Shown in pieces: positions 7,625 through 17,719 of a stretch of DNA of 64,000 nt; the first letter of the stretch is position 1; every line of letters starts with the position of its first letter. The position numbers were made by a program, and so were the translations under genes. The stretch comes from Flavobacteriales bacterium. Its GTDB lineage: Bacteria > Bacteroidota > Bacteroidia > Flavobacteriales_E > Vicingaceae. Location of the stretch: assembly GCA_029262875.1 (NCBI GenBank), contig JAJCYO010000043.1, positions 1 to 64,000 of the forward strand, given 5' to 3'. Under the pieces are notes generated by a model. It searched no databases, was not told the origin of the DNA, and was given only the letters and a program-made list of their open reading frames with translations.

Positions 7625-9775
7625 TTATAATGTAATTACTTGTGTGTTTATAGTTTTTAAATTATTTGGGTCAAATGGTCTCTCTAATTTCACCCAAAAC
7701 GCTTTATCTCTTCTAATATTCTCAAATTCTTTTTTGATTGAAAGTGCTTTTGCTCCTTTATCTGTTTGAAGAAAATCTTTGATAAGCAGTATTTTTTGGT
7801 TTTCTGTTTCATTAATCAGATTTAAGAATTGGGCTGTTTTGTTTTCACCAAATGATGATGTTGGAGCATCAAAAATCATAGGGAAATTTTCTTCTTGGAT
7901 TTCTGATGCTAATTCTGAAATTGCAAATAGAATTGAAATATGCTGTGAGGTTAACAATGATTGATTTGGCTTGTAAAATGTCCTTCCACCTTCTTGCAAC
8001 TCAATCTCTACAATTGTACTATTGACTTTATTTCGTCTTGTAAAAACGATTGTTCCAGTGAAAGCATCAATATTGATTGTTTTGAAAAAACTGTTTGATT
8101 TTGTTTGCAATTTTTCAATGAATTCATCAAACTTGTTCTCTTTAGTGTCTTTAAAGATTGTTTCAATGTCACGAAGAATGTTTCTTGTTTTTATCAAGAA
8201 TGAGTTAGCTGAATTAGTATCAATTTCATCTTTTTTCTCCTTCTTTGCCAGCAGCTCGGTTTCAAGATTCTTCAATTTTGTTGTATAGTCTAATTGAAAT
8301 TGGTTATGATTTTTTAAGTCTCTTTGCCAAGCATTATAATTTTTGAGTACATCTATTAATTTTTCTTCTACAATGCTTGAATTACCCAAAATTCGTTCTC
8401 TCTCCGTTATTTCTTTCTCTAATTGCTCATTGAGTTCTTCAATATCTTTTTTGCGGTCATCATTAAATTCAAAAAGCTCCTTGATTTTGGTTCTTATCAA
8501 TCTAAGATTCTTTAGGTTGTCTTCGTGACTAATACTCAAATTTTCGAGTCTATTGATGTAGTCAAACTTAAAAAGTGGTTCATCTTTTTCAAGTTCATTA
8601 TCTTCTACAACCTGACTTTCCAAGTAGGTTTTAAGTCTTTTCATCATAAACTCATAAGCCTCTGAGCCTTTTTCAGCTTCACGATTACATACTTTGCATA
8701 TTTCATCATTAAGCATTTCCTCCATATGAGATTTTGAAGGAACTCCAATTGGAAGAGGGACTGCGTTGTTGAGTAATTCTGCTTTTGCCTTTTTCTCACC
8801 TTCTTTAATCCCTTTTTGTTTGTCAAACTCAGATTGAAGTTCCCTACTTTTTTTGCTGTGTGCAGACACTTTCTCTGCAAATTCTTTATGGAATGATTCA
8901 AAATTGACTAAAATCCAATTTTCATCAAATAGGGAAGTAGTATAGTTTTCATCAATCCTTCCATTGAGATAGGAAATTCTTTCTTCAATTTCTTTAATTC
9001 GTTTGTTGAGAGTTTCTAAAGCATCTGCATTATTAACGTGACTTTCTGCTAATTGTAAATTCCCCTCAATCTTTCTGATCTCCTCTTCTGTGGAGTTTAA
9101 ATGAACGAGATACTTAGCCTTCTCATTTTTTAAAAAAAGTATTTCTCCTTCAAGCTTTTTATAAAGTGCCTCATTCTTCTTATCTAATTTAGAAGAGTCC
9201 TCAACTGCTTTTTCGGCTTTCTCTCTAAGGAAAGCTCCTTTTTCCGAGTATTTATCGTAATGCTTTGCCTCAGAAAAGAGATTAATAAGGTTTACCAATG
9301 CACTATCACTTTCAAAAATATTAAGTTCTGCTTCACCCTTAAACATTGAATATTTTTGAATTTGAAAAGGAAATATCCTGTCAAGAAGTAGCGTGCCATC
9401 AACTTGTGTTCTTTCTCCAGAACTATTTTCTTTAATACCTTCAATCATAAAACTTGAAGTCGAGCATTCATTTGCTTTTCCCTTTTTGGCTAGGAAAGAT
9501 TTCGTTATGATACTTTTCTCACCATATTGTTCAACCGACATTGATACTCTTATCCGAAAGCTATCTCCAATTTCTGTTTCTTCTAACTTTTTAGCAGAAA
9601 CAAGCATATCAAGATCTCTATTTTCTCCATTAAAAAGCCAATCAACCGATTCAAAAAATTTCGTTTTTCCTTCTCCGTTTTCACCAAGAATGATGTTCAA
9701 ACCTTCTGATAATTCAAAAGTATTGGTGTCGTAATAGCATAGATAGTTATCTATTTGTATTTTTCTTATGATCAT
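7625..9775 (-). CDS. dndD: DndD-like SMC/Rad50-type ATPase
   Basis: A 716-aa DNA sulfur modification ATPase, close to the usual DndD length. The Walker A is GENGEGKT (31-38), followed by long coiled coils interrupted by a CxxC zinc hook (CKVC, C360 and C363). A second coiled coil follows, then the C-terminal ABC signature region (LTSQHISILFAISELASE) and a Walker B-type FPMIFDAPTSSF. DndD supplies ATPase activity, probably opening or nicking DNA so that DndC can insert sulfur. It overlaps the 76-aa gene upstream by 4 bases and is followed one base later by the 173-aa gene. Rad50-type repair ATPases are the alternative, but the context favours DndD. Confidence 0.85.
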   Translation of the reverse strand: MIIRKIQIDNYLCYYDTNTFELSEGLNIILGENGEGKTKFFESVDWLFNGENRDLDMLVSAKKLEETEIGDSFRIRVSMSVEQYGEKSIITKSFLAKKGKANECSTSSFMIEGIKENSSGERTQVDGTLLLDRIFPFQIQKYSMFKGEAELNIFESDSALVNLINLFSEAKHYDKYSEKGAFLREKAEKAVEDSSKLDKKNEALYKKLEGEILFLKNEKAKYLVHLNSTEEEIRKIEGNLQLAESHVNNADALETLNKRIKEIEERISYLNGRIDENYTTSLFDENWILVNFESFHKEFAEKVSAHSKKSRELQSEFDKQKGIKEGEKKAKAELLNNAVPLPIGVPSKSHMEEMLNDEICKVCNREAEKGSEAYEFMMKRLKTYLESQVVEDNELEKDEPLFKFDYINRLENLSISHEDNLKNLRLIRTKIKELFEFNDDRKKDIEELNEQLEKEITERERILGNSSIVEEKLIDVLKNYNAWQRDLKNHNQFQLDYTTKLKNLETELLAKKEKKDEIDTNSANSFLIKTRNILRDIETIFKDTKENKFDEFIEKLQTKSNSFFKTINIDAFTGTIVFTRRNKVNSTIVEIELQEGGRTFYKPNQSLLTSQHISILFAISELASEIQEENFPMIFDAPTSSFGENKTAQFLNLINETENQKILLIKDFLQTDKGAKALSIKKEFENIRRDKAFWVKLERPFDPNNLKTINTQVITL

Positions 9776-10002
9776 AATGCCTCATTTAAAAATTGGGTAA
9801 CTTGGTTTCGTAGTACGGAGTCCGTAACGGGTGAAGTGGCATCCAATCCTTCCACTATCAAAGCAATAGCCTTCACAATTGACTTATCTGAATTTAATGC
9901 TTCCCTTACAGTGGAAGGTAGTTCTTCTTTTTTGAGTTCATACTTGACTTCAAGTAGCTCATGGGTTAAAAAACTTTTTAGTATATCATCTTTTCTTGCC
10001 AT
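9772..10002 (-). CDS. Small protein associated with the DNA modification operon
   Basis: A 76-aa helical protein, MARKDDILKSFLTHELL...NQVTQFLNEAL, with no catalytic motif. It overlaps the DndD-like gene by 4 bases (ATGA type) and lies 10 bases after the helicase gene, so it is translationally coupled within the operon. Small proteins of this size recur in DNA-modification operons, often next to an SMC-type ATPase. It may be a subunit or adaptor; a shortened DndE counterpart is possible but unproven. Confidence 0.6.
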   Translation of the reverse strand: MARKDDILKSFLTHELLEVKYELKKEELPSTVREALNSDKSIVKAIALIVEGLDATSPVTDSVLRNQVTQFLNEAL

Positions 10003-10012
10003 AATAATATTT

Positions 10013-12217
10013 TTATAAATCGTTTAGGTTCAAGTTATAGTAGTCCAAAATGTTTTTAAATATTCCGTAAGTATCGGTTTTATTCATTGCCAGATTGGCA
10101 AAGTCAACAACACGTTCAAGTTCTTTTCTTACTAAACCTCTCTCCATCTCATAAGTATTTTCTTTTAAACCAACTTCAGGGACTACTACTAAATCGTGAA
10201 TTACTGCGTGAATTTTATCCTTGTGTAAGCGTAATACTCTACCTCTTCTTTGAATAAATTGTCTTGGATTACCTGTACTCGCACAAAATATTGCTAATTC
10301 TGATCGTGGTACATCAACGCCTTCATCCAAACATTTCATTGAAGTTAAAACGTGAATTTTACCTTCTTCAAAGTCCTTTAAGATTTCCTCTCGATTTGTA
10401 GAATTAGCAGTAAACTGTTTAACCATCACGGAATCATCAGTATAACTGACCGCTTTTGTATATTCGTTTATCAATCTATTTTCATCATCCGTTTCTACGC
10501 TAAAATCTGTTTCGTTATAATTTGATTCTATTCCCTCAGGTACGTAAATCAATGTGTATTTCAAATTTTTTCGTTTATCAAACTCCGTCCTTAAAATACC
10601 TCTGAAAGCTTCTAATTTATTGGCTGCTTTGTGAATAATGCGTTTTCTTTCAAGGAGTTTTTTCTCAATTTCAGGTGTGCTTCTAAATGTGCCTGTGTCT
10701 TTGTCAAATAAGCCCATTCTCAACAATTGAAGCGAAAGTTCCTTATACCGCTCCATTTCTTGCTCTGTAAGCTTTACAATATGAGGTTGATACGTATATT
10801 TACATAACCAACCGATTTTCAACGCTTCTTCCATTGAATAAGAAACAATGTAAGGAGGTTCATCATTAAAAAACTCTTGAATAGCTTGATTTCCTTCTTC
10901 ATCAAATTTTCGATTTGGTGTGGCAGATAATCCTATACGTTTTTCAAGGTGGATATTTGGAAGCAACCTTAAAAGGCCTTGTGAGCCCAAATTGTGAGTT
11001 TCATCCGCAATTAAAATGGTGTCTTTTGGAAGTTGCGTGAAATAGCTTTGAAACTTTGGTTTTGGCAAAGAAGCGTAAGTAACAATCACAATATAAGAAG
11101 TGTCAATGAGTTTTGAAGCGGTATTAAAAAAAGCAAGATTCTTATCCCAGTTCTCTTTCGAACTTACCGTAATTATATTTTTTAAATTAAACTTAGTACA
11201 TTCTTTTTTCCATTGCTCTACCAAAGCCGTTGTTGGAACAGTAATTATTGCTCTGTAAATCTTTGTTTTATGGTATTCATTTAGCAAACAGTTTAAGGAA
11301 GTAATCGTTTTTCCAGTTCCCGTTGCCATTGCAAACATTCCTTTGTAATTATTTGTAACCCAACTGTTGTATGCGTTTACTTGATATTCTCTTGGCCCAT
11401 CTGAATATGGAAATCTAGGGGTTCTTCTGATTGCTTCAATATCATTGAAAAGCTTGGCAATTGTTTTTTTGAGTTTAGGATTTGAAATTAAACTCATTTT
11501 CTTTTTGAGTAGTTGTTCTTCCTGAACAAGCAATTCATTAATGTCTTTCTTACCAAATCTATCTTTTAAAACAACCTCAATTTCATTTATGGGGATGTAA
11601 TCTACATCTTCATCTTTCTCGGTAAAATAATCATCAATGAGTTTTAGTTGCTTTTTGATTAGTTTGTTCGACCTGCCATTTTCCCAACTCAAAAAGGCTT
11701 CTAATTCTTCTAAATTTTCAGACAAACCATAAAGCGTGAAATTGCAAGATGCTTTGTACCCCACAGAATCTTGACCATCACTAAAAACGCCTGATTTGTA
11801 ATGAGCTATCCCTTTTCCGTTTTTTGGTTTGATAACTTTTATCTCAATTCTTTTTTCAGCAATAAGATAAGCTAAACATTCAAAAAAGTGGGTGTCATAT
11901 TCATCTAAAACTCTTCCAAGCGAAACAACATCTGTTAAATCAAAAACCTTATTGATAAGCTCTTCATTCGCTTTTTCAATCGCTTCTTTGTCTTTGGAGG
12001 AAAGTAAATGGTTGATAACCATTTTCATTTTACCCCCCTTACTTATAAATGTTGCAAAGCCAACAGATAACAGGTTGATAGCTGATGAACTGAAATAACC
12101 CAACAATAAATTAAACTCATTGCTATTTGCTAATCCATCTAAATAGAATTGTAAAGGTTCATTTTCTGAACTTGTTTTATAATCTCTATCTATTGACCAG
12201 TCGCAATCTTTAAGCAT
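10013..12217 (-). CDS. PLD-nuclease/DEAD-box helicase (phosphorothioation-linked restriction)
   Basis: A 734-aa fusion. The N-terminal ~220 residues resemble a phospholipase-D-type nuclease, with the HxK motif in IAHYKSGVF and a downstream ASCNFT. A superfamily 2 helicase follows: Walker A MATGTGKTIT, DEAH-box variant DETH (LIADETHNLG), motif III LSATPNR, and motif VI QRRGRVLR. This architecture occurs in DNA-sensing restriction enzymes, including helicases described as restriction components linked to dnd. Here it probably cuts unmodified DNA, with phosphorothioation protecting self. It overlaps the cysteine desulfurase gene by 8 bases. Confidence 0.8.
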   Translation of the reverse strand: MLKDCDWSIDRDYKTSSENEPLQFYLDGLANSNEFNLLLGYFSSSAINLLSVGFATFISKGGKMKMVINHLLSSKDKEAIEKANEELINKVFDLTDVVSLGRVLDEYDTHFFECLAYLIAEKRIEIKVIKPKNGKGIAHYKSGVFSDGQDSVGYKASCNFTLYGLSENLEELEAFLSWENGRSNKLIKKQLKLIDDYFTEKDEDVDYIPINEIEVVLKDRFGKKDINELLVQEEQLLKKKMSLISNPKLKKTIAKLFNDIEAIRRTPRFPYSDGPREYQVNAYNSWVTNNYKGMFAMATGTGKTITSLNCLLNEYHKTKIYRAIITVPTTALVEQWKKECTKFNLKNIITVSSKENWDKNLAFFNTASKLIDTSYIVIVTYASLPKPKFQSYFTQLPKDTILIADETHNLGSQGLLRLLPNIHLEKRIGLSATPNRKFDEEGNQAIQEFFNDEPPYIVSYSMEEALKIGWLCKYTYQPHIVKLTEQEMERYKELSLQLLRMGLFDKDTGTFRSTPEIEKKLLERKRIIHKAANKLEAFRGILRTEFDKRKNLKYTLIYVPEGIESNYNETDFSVETDDENRLINEYTKAVSYTDDSVMVKQFTANSTNREEILKDFEEGKIHVLTSMKCLDEGVDVPRSELAIFCASTGNPRQFIQRRGRVLRLHKDKIHAVIHDLVVVPEVGLKENTYEMERGLVRKELERVVDFANLAMNKTDTYGIFKNILDYYNLNLNDL

Positions 12218-13367
12218 ATTTATAATTTGGTTGGGTTAGTTCTTTAATTTTCTTTACTACAGCTTCAATGTCTTCAATGGTATTGAACTTACCAAGTGAA
12301 AAACGCAATGATGCAAATGCATCATCATCATTTAATCCCATAGCTTCTAAAACGTGAGAAGGTTCAACAACAGCGGAGGAACAAGCCGAGCCATTAGAAA
12401 CAGCTATATCTTTCATTCTGCCAATCAAAACATTGGCATCTTGATCTTGAAAACAGATGTTGGCTGTGTTGTAAATCCTGTTTTCCTTATCACCATTTAG
12501 AAAAGTATTAGGCAGATTTAATAATTCAGATTCCAACTTATCTCGTAATTCTGATATTTTTGCTTGATTCTGCATCATTTCTTGACTGGCAATTTCACAA
12601 GCTTTGGCTAAGGCAATAATTCCAGGAACATTCAAAGTGCCACTTCTTAATCCTTTCTCGTGACCACCTCCGTGAATTTGGGGCGTGAGTTTTACTTTAT
12701 TGTCTCTTTGGCTTACGAATAATGCACCGATTCCTTTTTGGGCATACATTTTATGACCGCTGAAACATAGCAAGTCAACTCCTAAATCATTAACATCAAT
12801 TTCAATTTTGCCAACCACTTGTGTGGCATCGGTCATAAACAAAGCTCCTTTTTCGTGGGCTATGGAAGCAATTTCTTTGATGGATTGAATCACTCCTGTT
12901 TCGTTATTGACATACATCACAGTAACCAGAATAGTATCTGTTCTAATGGCTTTTTTAAGCTCAGCTAAATCAATCAATCCATTTTCCTGAACAGGTAAAA
13001 AGGTTATTTCAAAACCTTTTCTTTCTAAATCTTTACAGGTATCTAAAACGGCTTTGTGTTCAGTTGCAACGGTGATTATGTGTTTACCTTTGCTCAAATA
13101 ACTTTCCGCAACACCTTTAATGGCAATATTGATGGCTTCTGTTGCACCACTTGTAAAAATCAGTTCATTGGGTTCTGCATTTACCAAATCAGCTATTTGT
13201 TTTCGGGCTTCTTTTACTTTTTCGTTAATACTTTGACCAAAATGGTGGGTGCTGCTTGGATTGGCAAAGTTGTCCTTTAGAAAAGGCAACATGGCATCAA
13301 GCACCCTTGGGTCGGTAGGGGTGGTTGAGTTGTAGTCGAGATATTTGTATTTATTTTTGAAAGTCAT
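12210..13367 (-). CDS. dndA: Cysteine desulfurase (DndA/IscS type)
   Basis: A 385-aa PLP enzyme that takes sulfur from L-cysteine and carries it as a persulfide. Seen are the N-terminal YLDYNSTTPTDPRV, the PLP lysine in SGHKMYAQKG (K206), the active-site cysteine in NGSACSS (C329), and TATEHKA-type PLP contacts. Length and motifs fit NifS/IscS/DndA. It lies between the DndC-like gene (33 bases upstream) and the helicase gene (8-base overlap), so it most likely feeds sulfur to DndC for DNA phosphorothioation and is not a housekeeping IscS. The alternative is general Fe-S assembly, for example for the DndC cluster. Confidence 0.88.
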   Translation of the reverse strand: MTFKNKYKYLDYNSTTPTDPRVLDAMLPFLKDNFANPSSTHHFGQSINEKVKEARKQIADLVNAEPNELIFTSGATEAINIAIKGVAESYLSKGKHIITVATEHKAVLDTCKDLERKGFEITFLPVQENGLIDLAELKKAIRTDTILVTVMYVNNETGVIQSIKEIASIAHEKGALFMTDATQVVGKIEIDVNDLGVDLLCFSGHKMYAQKGIGALFVSQRDNKVKLTPQIHGGGHEKGLRSGTLNVPGIIALAKACEIASQEMMQNQAKISELRDKLESELLNLPNTFLNGDKENRIYNTANICFQDQDANVLIGRMKDIAVSNGSACSSAVVEPSHVLEAMGLNDDDAFASLRFSLGKFNTIEDIEAVVKKIKELTQPNYKYA

Positions 13368-13400
13368 TCTTTTTTTACAATGAGTTGTATATGCCTTTAA

Positions 13401-14504
13401 TTATATAAAACAAGATGCACAACCTTCATCATCGGAATCATCTAAGATATCCATTAGGTAAGGTGATTTTCCTTTTGATTTTCTTTCCATTCTTTTTATA
13501 TAATCTTCTTTGATTTGAGTTATTCTTTCAGGCTTAATCAATTCTTCCAGGCTTTCACTTTGCATCCAAGTATAGCCGTCTTTTTCATATTTTATTGCTT
13601 TTTTATACAAATCTGGATGTTGCTCATAGAGCCAAACCCATTCTATTTTTTGTTGGAAAAAGCAAAAGAAACAACCAGAACGGCTTCTAGCATATTGCCC
13701 TTTTTTTCCATTGATTTCAAAATCAATTTTGTTGTAATAAGCAGGCACACCAACACCACTTTCTTTTAGAATTCTAAAAACATCATCTCTTACTAAGACT
13801 TCATCATTTTCCAAAAGTGGAAATGTAGCCTCTGTTGCTAGAGGATATTCCGTTGTTTTCAAAAAATCAAAAACCAAATAATTGAAGGCCTTCACATTAG
13901 TGTCAAGTAAAATATTCAGTTTTTGGTCAAGCGTGAAGCTCGTATCAATTTTTCGTGAAATGGTTTGAATCGCTTTTTCCTGATTTTTACCAAAATCTAC
14001 ATTCTTTGATATTGCCAAGAGTTGCTCCATATTTTGATTTGCCAATAATTTTGATACAACATCCAAGCTCCAAATATTCTTACGAAATGGAAAAATGGAT
14101 TGAATATTCTTTTTTGTTGATATATATCCCTCTCGTTCTTCGTCCCCTCTGATTCCTACATAAGAAATTACAGGGTCTGTTCCAACATAGTTTTCAAAAG
14201 GTACTAATTTCAACTTTTTTGTACACCAGCGAGCATTGGATGAAGGCAGGAATCCGCCATACATTTTTAAAAAATGGTCAAATGGGTCTTCGGAGCTGTT
14301 CTCTGCACCTTGTAAAAGGTTAATCTTTATTCCAAGATATACTTCTAAATTTCGAATCAACTGATAGGTTTCTTCTAATTCTTTTCCAGTGTCGCAAGAA
14401 TAAAACTCTAAGTCAATGGAAGGGTATTTTGTCTTGACATAAATAGCCAAGGCAGCACTGTCTTTCCCCCCCGAGATACCCAATACGTGTCTTACTTTGC
14501 TCAT
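13401..14504 (-). CDS. dndC: DndC-like PAPS-reductase-family sulfurtransferase
   Basis: A 367-aa ATP-pyrophosphatase of the PAPS reductase family. The PP-loop SGGKDSA (11-17) activates the substrate with ATP. Cysteines in NARWCTKKLK and in SGCFFCFF (near the C-terminal third) could ligate an Fe-S cluster, as in DndC, and the protein ends in a Cys pair (EGCASC). It is shorter than classical DndC (about 500 aa). It would receive sulfur from the adjacent desulfurase and replace a non-bridging phosphate oxygen in DNA. It overlaps the big ATPase gene by 4 bases. A true sulfate-assimilation reductase is unlikely in this context. Confidence 0.82.
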   Translation of the reverse strand: MSKVRHVLGISGGKDSAALAIYVKTKYPSIDLEFYSCDTGKELEETYQLIRNLEVYLGIKINLLQGAENSSEDPFDHFLKMYGGFLPSSNARWCTKKLKLVPFENYVGTDPVISYVGIRGDEEREGYISTKKNIQSIFPFRKNIWSLDVVSKLLANQNMEQLLAISKNVDFGKNQEKAIQTISRKIDTSFTLDQKLNILLDTNVKAFNYLVFDFLKTTEYPLATEATFPLLENDEVLVRDDVFRILKESGVGVPAYYNKIDFEINGKKGQYARSRSGCFFCFFQQKIEWVWLYEQHPDLYKKAIKYEKDGYTWMQSESLEELIKPERITQIKEDYIKRMERKSKGKSPYLMDILDDSDDEGCASCFI

Positions 14505-17500
14505 TTTAATAGTTCTTTTAATAGGTTCAAGACGGCTGCAATGTTCGAAGTATTGTCTTTGCCTAATTTTTGTTTTAATTCGTTTTTCAATTGTTCTATT
14601 TCCTTGCTCTTGTTCTTAGGTACTCTAACCACTTTCGGGTCAATCTTGCTAAAGAATGAATCGATTTTTACACCAATCACTTCTTCTTTATTCTCGTCAA
14701 TATCCGTTTTTGAAATTTTAGTCAAGCTGTCTAACTCCAAAATCATTGACTTAAACCGCTCGTAAAGCAAGATTTCATCTTCATCCGAAAACATCTCAAG
14801 CGTTCTACCTGTAATGGCTTGAACTATGGAGTTTAACCAAGCTTTTTTGTCATCTAATGGAGAGTCAAGTCGTTGAACAAAAGTTTTTTGATTGCTCAAA
14901 AGCATATGCTTTTTTAATTTTGCAAACCGCTTTTGCAGGTATTCTTTGTAATCTTCAAAGTCAACCGATTTACCAACAAATTCACTGCAAATGAATTCCT
15001 CAAATCTTTTTAATAATTCATCATAAGAAGTTCTTAACTCCCTTACTGCATCTTGAAGATTCGTGGTATAACTCTGAAGTTTAGACTTATCCTTTTGTAA
15101 AGTTGATAGCGTTATTCCCAATGCACTTGGAAAAGCTTCAAAGAAAGTTTCTTCTGGGTCTTTACTTGTTGAAATGGCTAGACGAATCTTTAAAGCCGAA
15201 GGAGAAAGCCTTTGAGTGTTTTTGGTGTAATCAGGTAGTTGCTTGTAAAAAACTATAAACGGCTTAATGGTTTCAATAAATGAGTTGTTGTCAAATTTTT
15301 GCTCTGTTGATTGATTCAAGAAAGTTCGGTAACTATTGAAAATGTCCAGTTTCACACCTTCAATGTCAAAGGTTTTAATGGAATACTTATCTGGGTATTT
15401 GGCAATCAACTCCAAATTTTCTTCCGACAAGTTCGGGATATAACTATCATCATTAAAAATGGCAAAGTCATCTCGTTTCAAAAACAAGAATGTGGGAATC
15501 CAAAAATCAATCAAACCCTGCTTTAGTTTGAAAGGTCTTTTGCTTAGCATTTCGGATAACTCAGAAATCTTAAGTTGTTCAGATTTTGCACTTTCTAAAA
15601 AATCTTCCGATGCACTCCATAACTTATTGAAAGAGGAATTTTTGTCAATAGAAATTACACCCAACGAGTTTTCTCTGATTGGAGAAATACCGTTTTCTTT
15701 TAGAAGTGATAAATAAATTGTCTTTTCAGGTGGAAACTTGGAATCCTCAAACCCTAAATTATCCTTGTCCCAATTGTTGACTAAAGCCTTGAAGTAATTT
15801 CTTTTTGCTGTGTGAATAGATGAAGAAATCTTGTGTTTGTTCACCAATTCATTCTTGAACGAAGGTGTTGCATCATAAACAATACTACAAACCTGTGAAA
15901 GCAATTTATTGAAGTCTTTCTTGTTAGCTATTTTTTTTTCTTCACCGTTGAAATACCATTTCACTTCCTTACTTCCAGAATAAATACTATCAGTTATGTA
16001 GTGGTTTAACAAACGTATTTGAGATTCAACGATATTTTCCAGTTCCCTTTTAGCAACTTTATCGTCCTTGTTTTCTTCTATTACTTTTTGAATTTTTTCA
16101 ATCTCAAACAATAAGTTCTTTATCTCGCCAGAATTTCTGAAAAAACAATAAATGATTGCTTCCTCTTGTAATTTAGATTTGTTTTGAATGTCACTTTCTT
16201 TTAGCTTACTATTGAAGACGAGATTCACAAAACCATCTATTTCTCCTTCTGGAGTGTTTTGGATTGGGTAATCTGAAATTACAAAATCAAAATACCTTGG
16301 TGTTCCTGTGGCAAAAGAATATTGTTTGGCAAAAACAGGACGAAATTGAATGTGCTTATTCAGAAGTGTTGTAATATCAACCACTTCTGAAATTTTATTA
16401 CCTGCTTCAATCAATGCAGTTTGAATGTCCAAATCCGTTCCTTCAAAAAGAATAAATCTTTTAGAGTGCGAACGGTAGCGAATAATGTTCTTAGCTTCAA
16501 GAATTTTAATTACGTTTTTAGAATCTGAAACCCCACAAGCAATTATCAAGTAATCAATAAAGAAATTCAAATCTAAGATTGAGCCACTTGCTGAAAAAAT
16601 ATTCAAAAGTCCAATAGCCTTAACCGTCTTGATATAATCATTGATATTTGAATCAAATGCTCTTTCAACTTCTTCAATAGAAGAACGAATCGAACTCCAA
16701 GCAGAGAAATCGGGATTATATTTTGAAGTTAAAAATGAATAGAAATTGAAATTCAGGTAATCATAAACATTTGATAAATTGTAAAACGGATTTTCCTGTT
16801 TATTGAATTTCGCCAAACCTGTGTGGTCAGATGACTCAAGAAAGGAAAATAGAGATCGTTCATTTTGTCCGTATCGTTGTAATGATAGCGTGAGAATATT
16901 AGCAGAAAGAATATCAAGAGGGCATAACTTAGAAGCAATCTCTTTTAAGAAATCATTATTAAAGTTAAAGGCTTTTGTTTCGATTGTCAGCTTTAAGCAC
17001 TTTTCAATAGTTACACTAGAGGTCTTGCTTTCAAAATTCTCAGCAACGTATTCCGATGCCAAAAACAAAAGCTGTTCAACTGGCTCATTAAAAGTTATTT
17101 CACGGAAACGCCCTTTTACTTTTGTCCACTCTTGTTGTTGGGTTTTGCTTAGCGAATAAGCGTAAGATTCTAAATTTTGATGGACTGTTGTAATCAGAAC
17201 AATATTGTGTTTGGGATTATTACAAAATTCTGCCAATTGTTGTACGAAGTATAATTCTTTCTCTGGGTTGTGTTTACTAGCATACTCTAAAAACTTTCCA
17301 AACTCATCAATTAGAATAAACAAAACCTTGTTTTCTTTTCCAATAGAGTGGTATCTGTTGAATATTTCTGAAAGGATATTTTCCTGTTCATTTTTTTTTG
17401 TTTGAACTTCAAAAGCATCAGCAAATTGCTCCACAATGGAAGAGTAAGAGCCGATAATCTTTACAAAATCAAATTTAGGATTTGCAATAAAATTAGGATC

Positions 17501-17719
17501 AAAATAGCGTTTTGTTCCTTTAATACTTTGCTCAAATGCCAATAAAAAAGAGGACTTACCTGTGCCATACGTTCCAACCACATTAAAAGAGCGAATGCCT
17601 TTTTTAAAGTCATTGACTATTTGGCTAACTACTTGTTTTGCATTGGGTGTTGGGATATAATTAAAATCCCTATCAGTATCCCTGATAATATTTACCGATG
17701 TTGTGAAATTATTTGCCAT
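14501..17719 (-). CDS. Large P-loop ATPase of the DUF4007/phosphorothioation module
   Basis: A 1072-aa protein whose N-terminus is an AAA-type ATPase: Walker A GTYGTGKSS (49-57), Walker B KVLFILIDEFGKF (D138, E139), and a likely sensor in IVLITTVHQN. The remaining ~850 residues are helical, with no motif I can name. It overlaps the DUF4007 gene by 11 bases and the DndC-like gene by 4, so it belongs to this operon. It is reminiscent in size and P-loop position of BrxC/PglY-type ATPases of BREX and of DndF/DndH-type restriction ATPases; which one is closer cannot be settled by eye. Likely role: DNA sensing or restriction. Confidence 0.7.
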   Translation of the reverse strand: MANNFTTSVNIIRDTDRDFNYIPTPNAKQVVSQIVNDFKKGIRSFNVVGTYGTGKSSFLLAFEQSIKGTKRYFDPNFIANPKFDFVKIIGSYSSIVEQFADAFEVQTKKNEQENILSEIFNRYHSIGKENKVLFILIDEFGKFLEYASKHNPEKELYFVQQLAEFCNNPKHNIVLITTVHQNLESYAYSLSKTQQQEWTKVKGRFREITFNEPVEQLLFLASEYVAENFESKTSSVTIEKCLKLTIETKAFNFNNDFLKEIASKLCPLDILSANILTLSLQRYGQNERSLFSFLESSDHTGLAKFNKQENPFYNLSNVYDYLNFNFYSFLTSKYNPDFSAWSSIRSSIEEVERAFDSNINDYIKTVKAIGLLNIFSASGSILDLNFFIDYLIIACGVSDSKNVIKILEAKNIIRYRSHSKRFILFEGTDLDIQTALIEAGNKISEVVDITTLLNKHIQFRPVFAKQYSFATGTPRYFDFVISDYPIQNTPEGEIDGFVNLVFNSKLKESDIQNKSKLQEEAIIYCFFRNSGEIKNLLFEIEKIQKVIEENKDDKVAKRELENIVESQIRLLNHYITDSIYSGSKEVKWYFNGEEKKIANKKDFNKLLSQVCSIVYDATPSFKNELVNKHKISSSIHTAKRNYFKALVNNWDKDNLGFEDSKFPPEKTIYLSLLKENGISPIRENSLGVISIDKNSSFNKLWSASEDFLESAKSEQLKISELSEMLSKRPFKLKQGLIDFWIPTFLFLKRDDFAIFNDDSYIPNLSEENLELIAKYPDKYSIKTFDIEGVKLDIFNSYRTFLNQSTEQKFDNNSFIETIKPFIVFYKQLPDYTKNTQRLSPSALKIRLAISTSKDPEETFFEAFPSALGITLSTLQKDKSKLQSYTTNLQDAVRELRTSYDELLKRFEEFICSEFVGKSVDFEDYKEYLQKRFAKLKKHMLLSNQKTFVQRLDSPLDDKKAWLNSIVQAITGRTLEMFSDEDEILLYERFKSMILELDSLTKISKTDIDENKEEVIGVKIDSFFSKIDPKVVRVPKNKSKEIEQLKNELKQKLGKDNTSNIAAVLNLLKELLK

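Noticed and set aside
12210-13367. Housekeeping IscS
   Set aside because: No iscU, hscA or suf gene is adjacent; the overlaps place it in the phosphorothioation operon.
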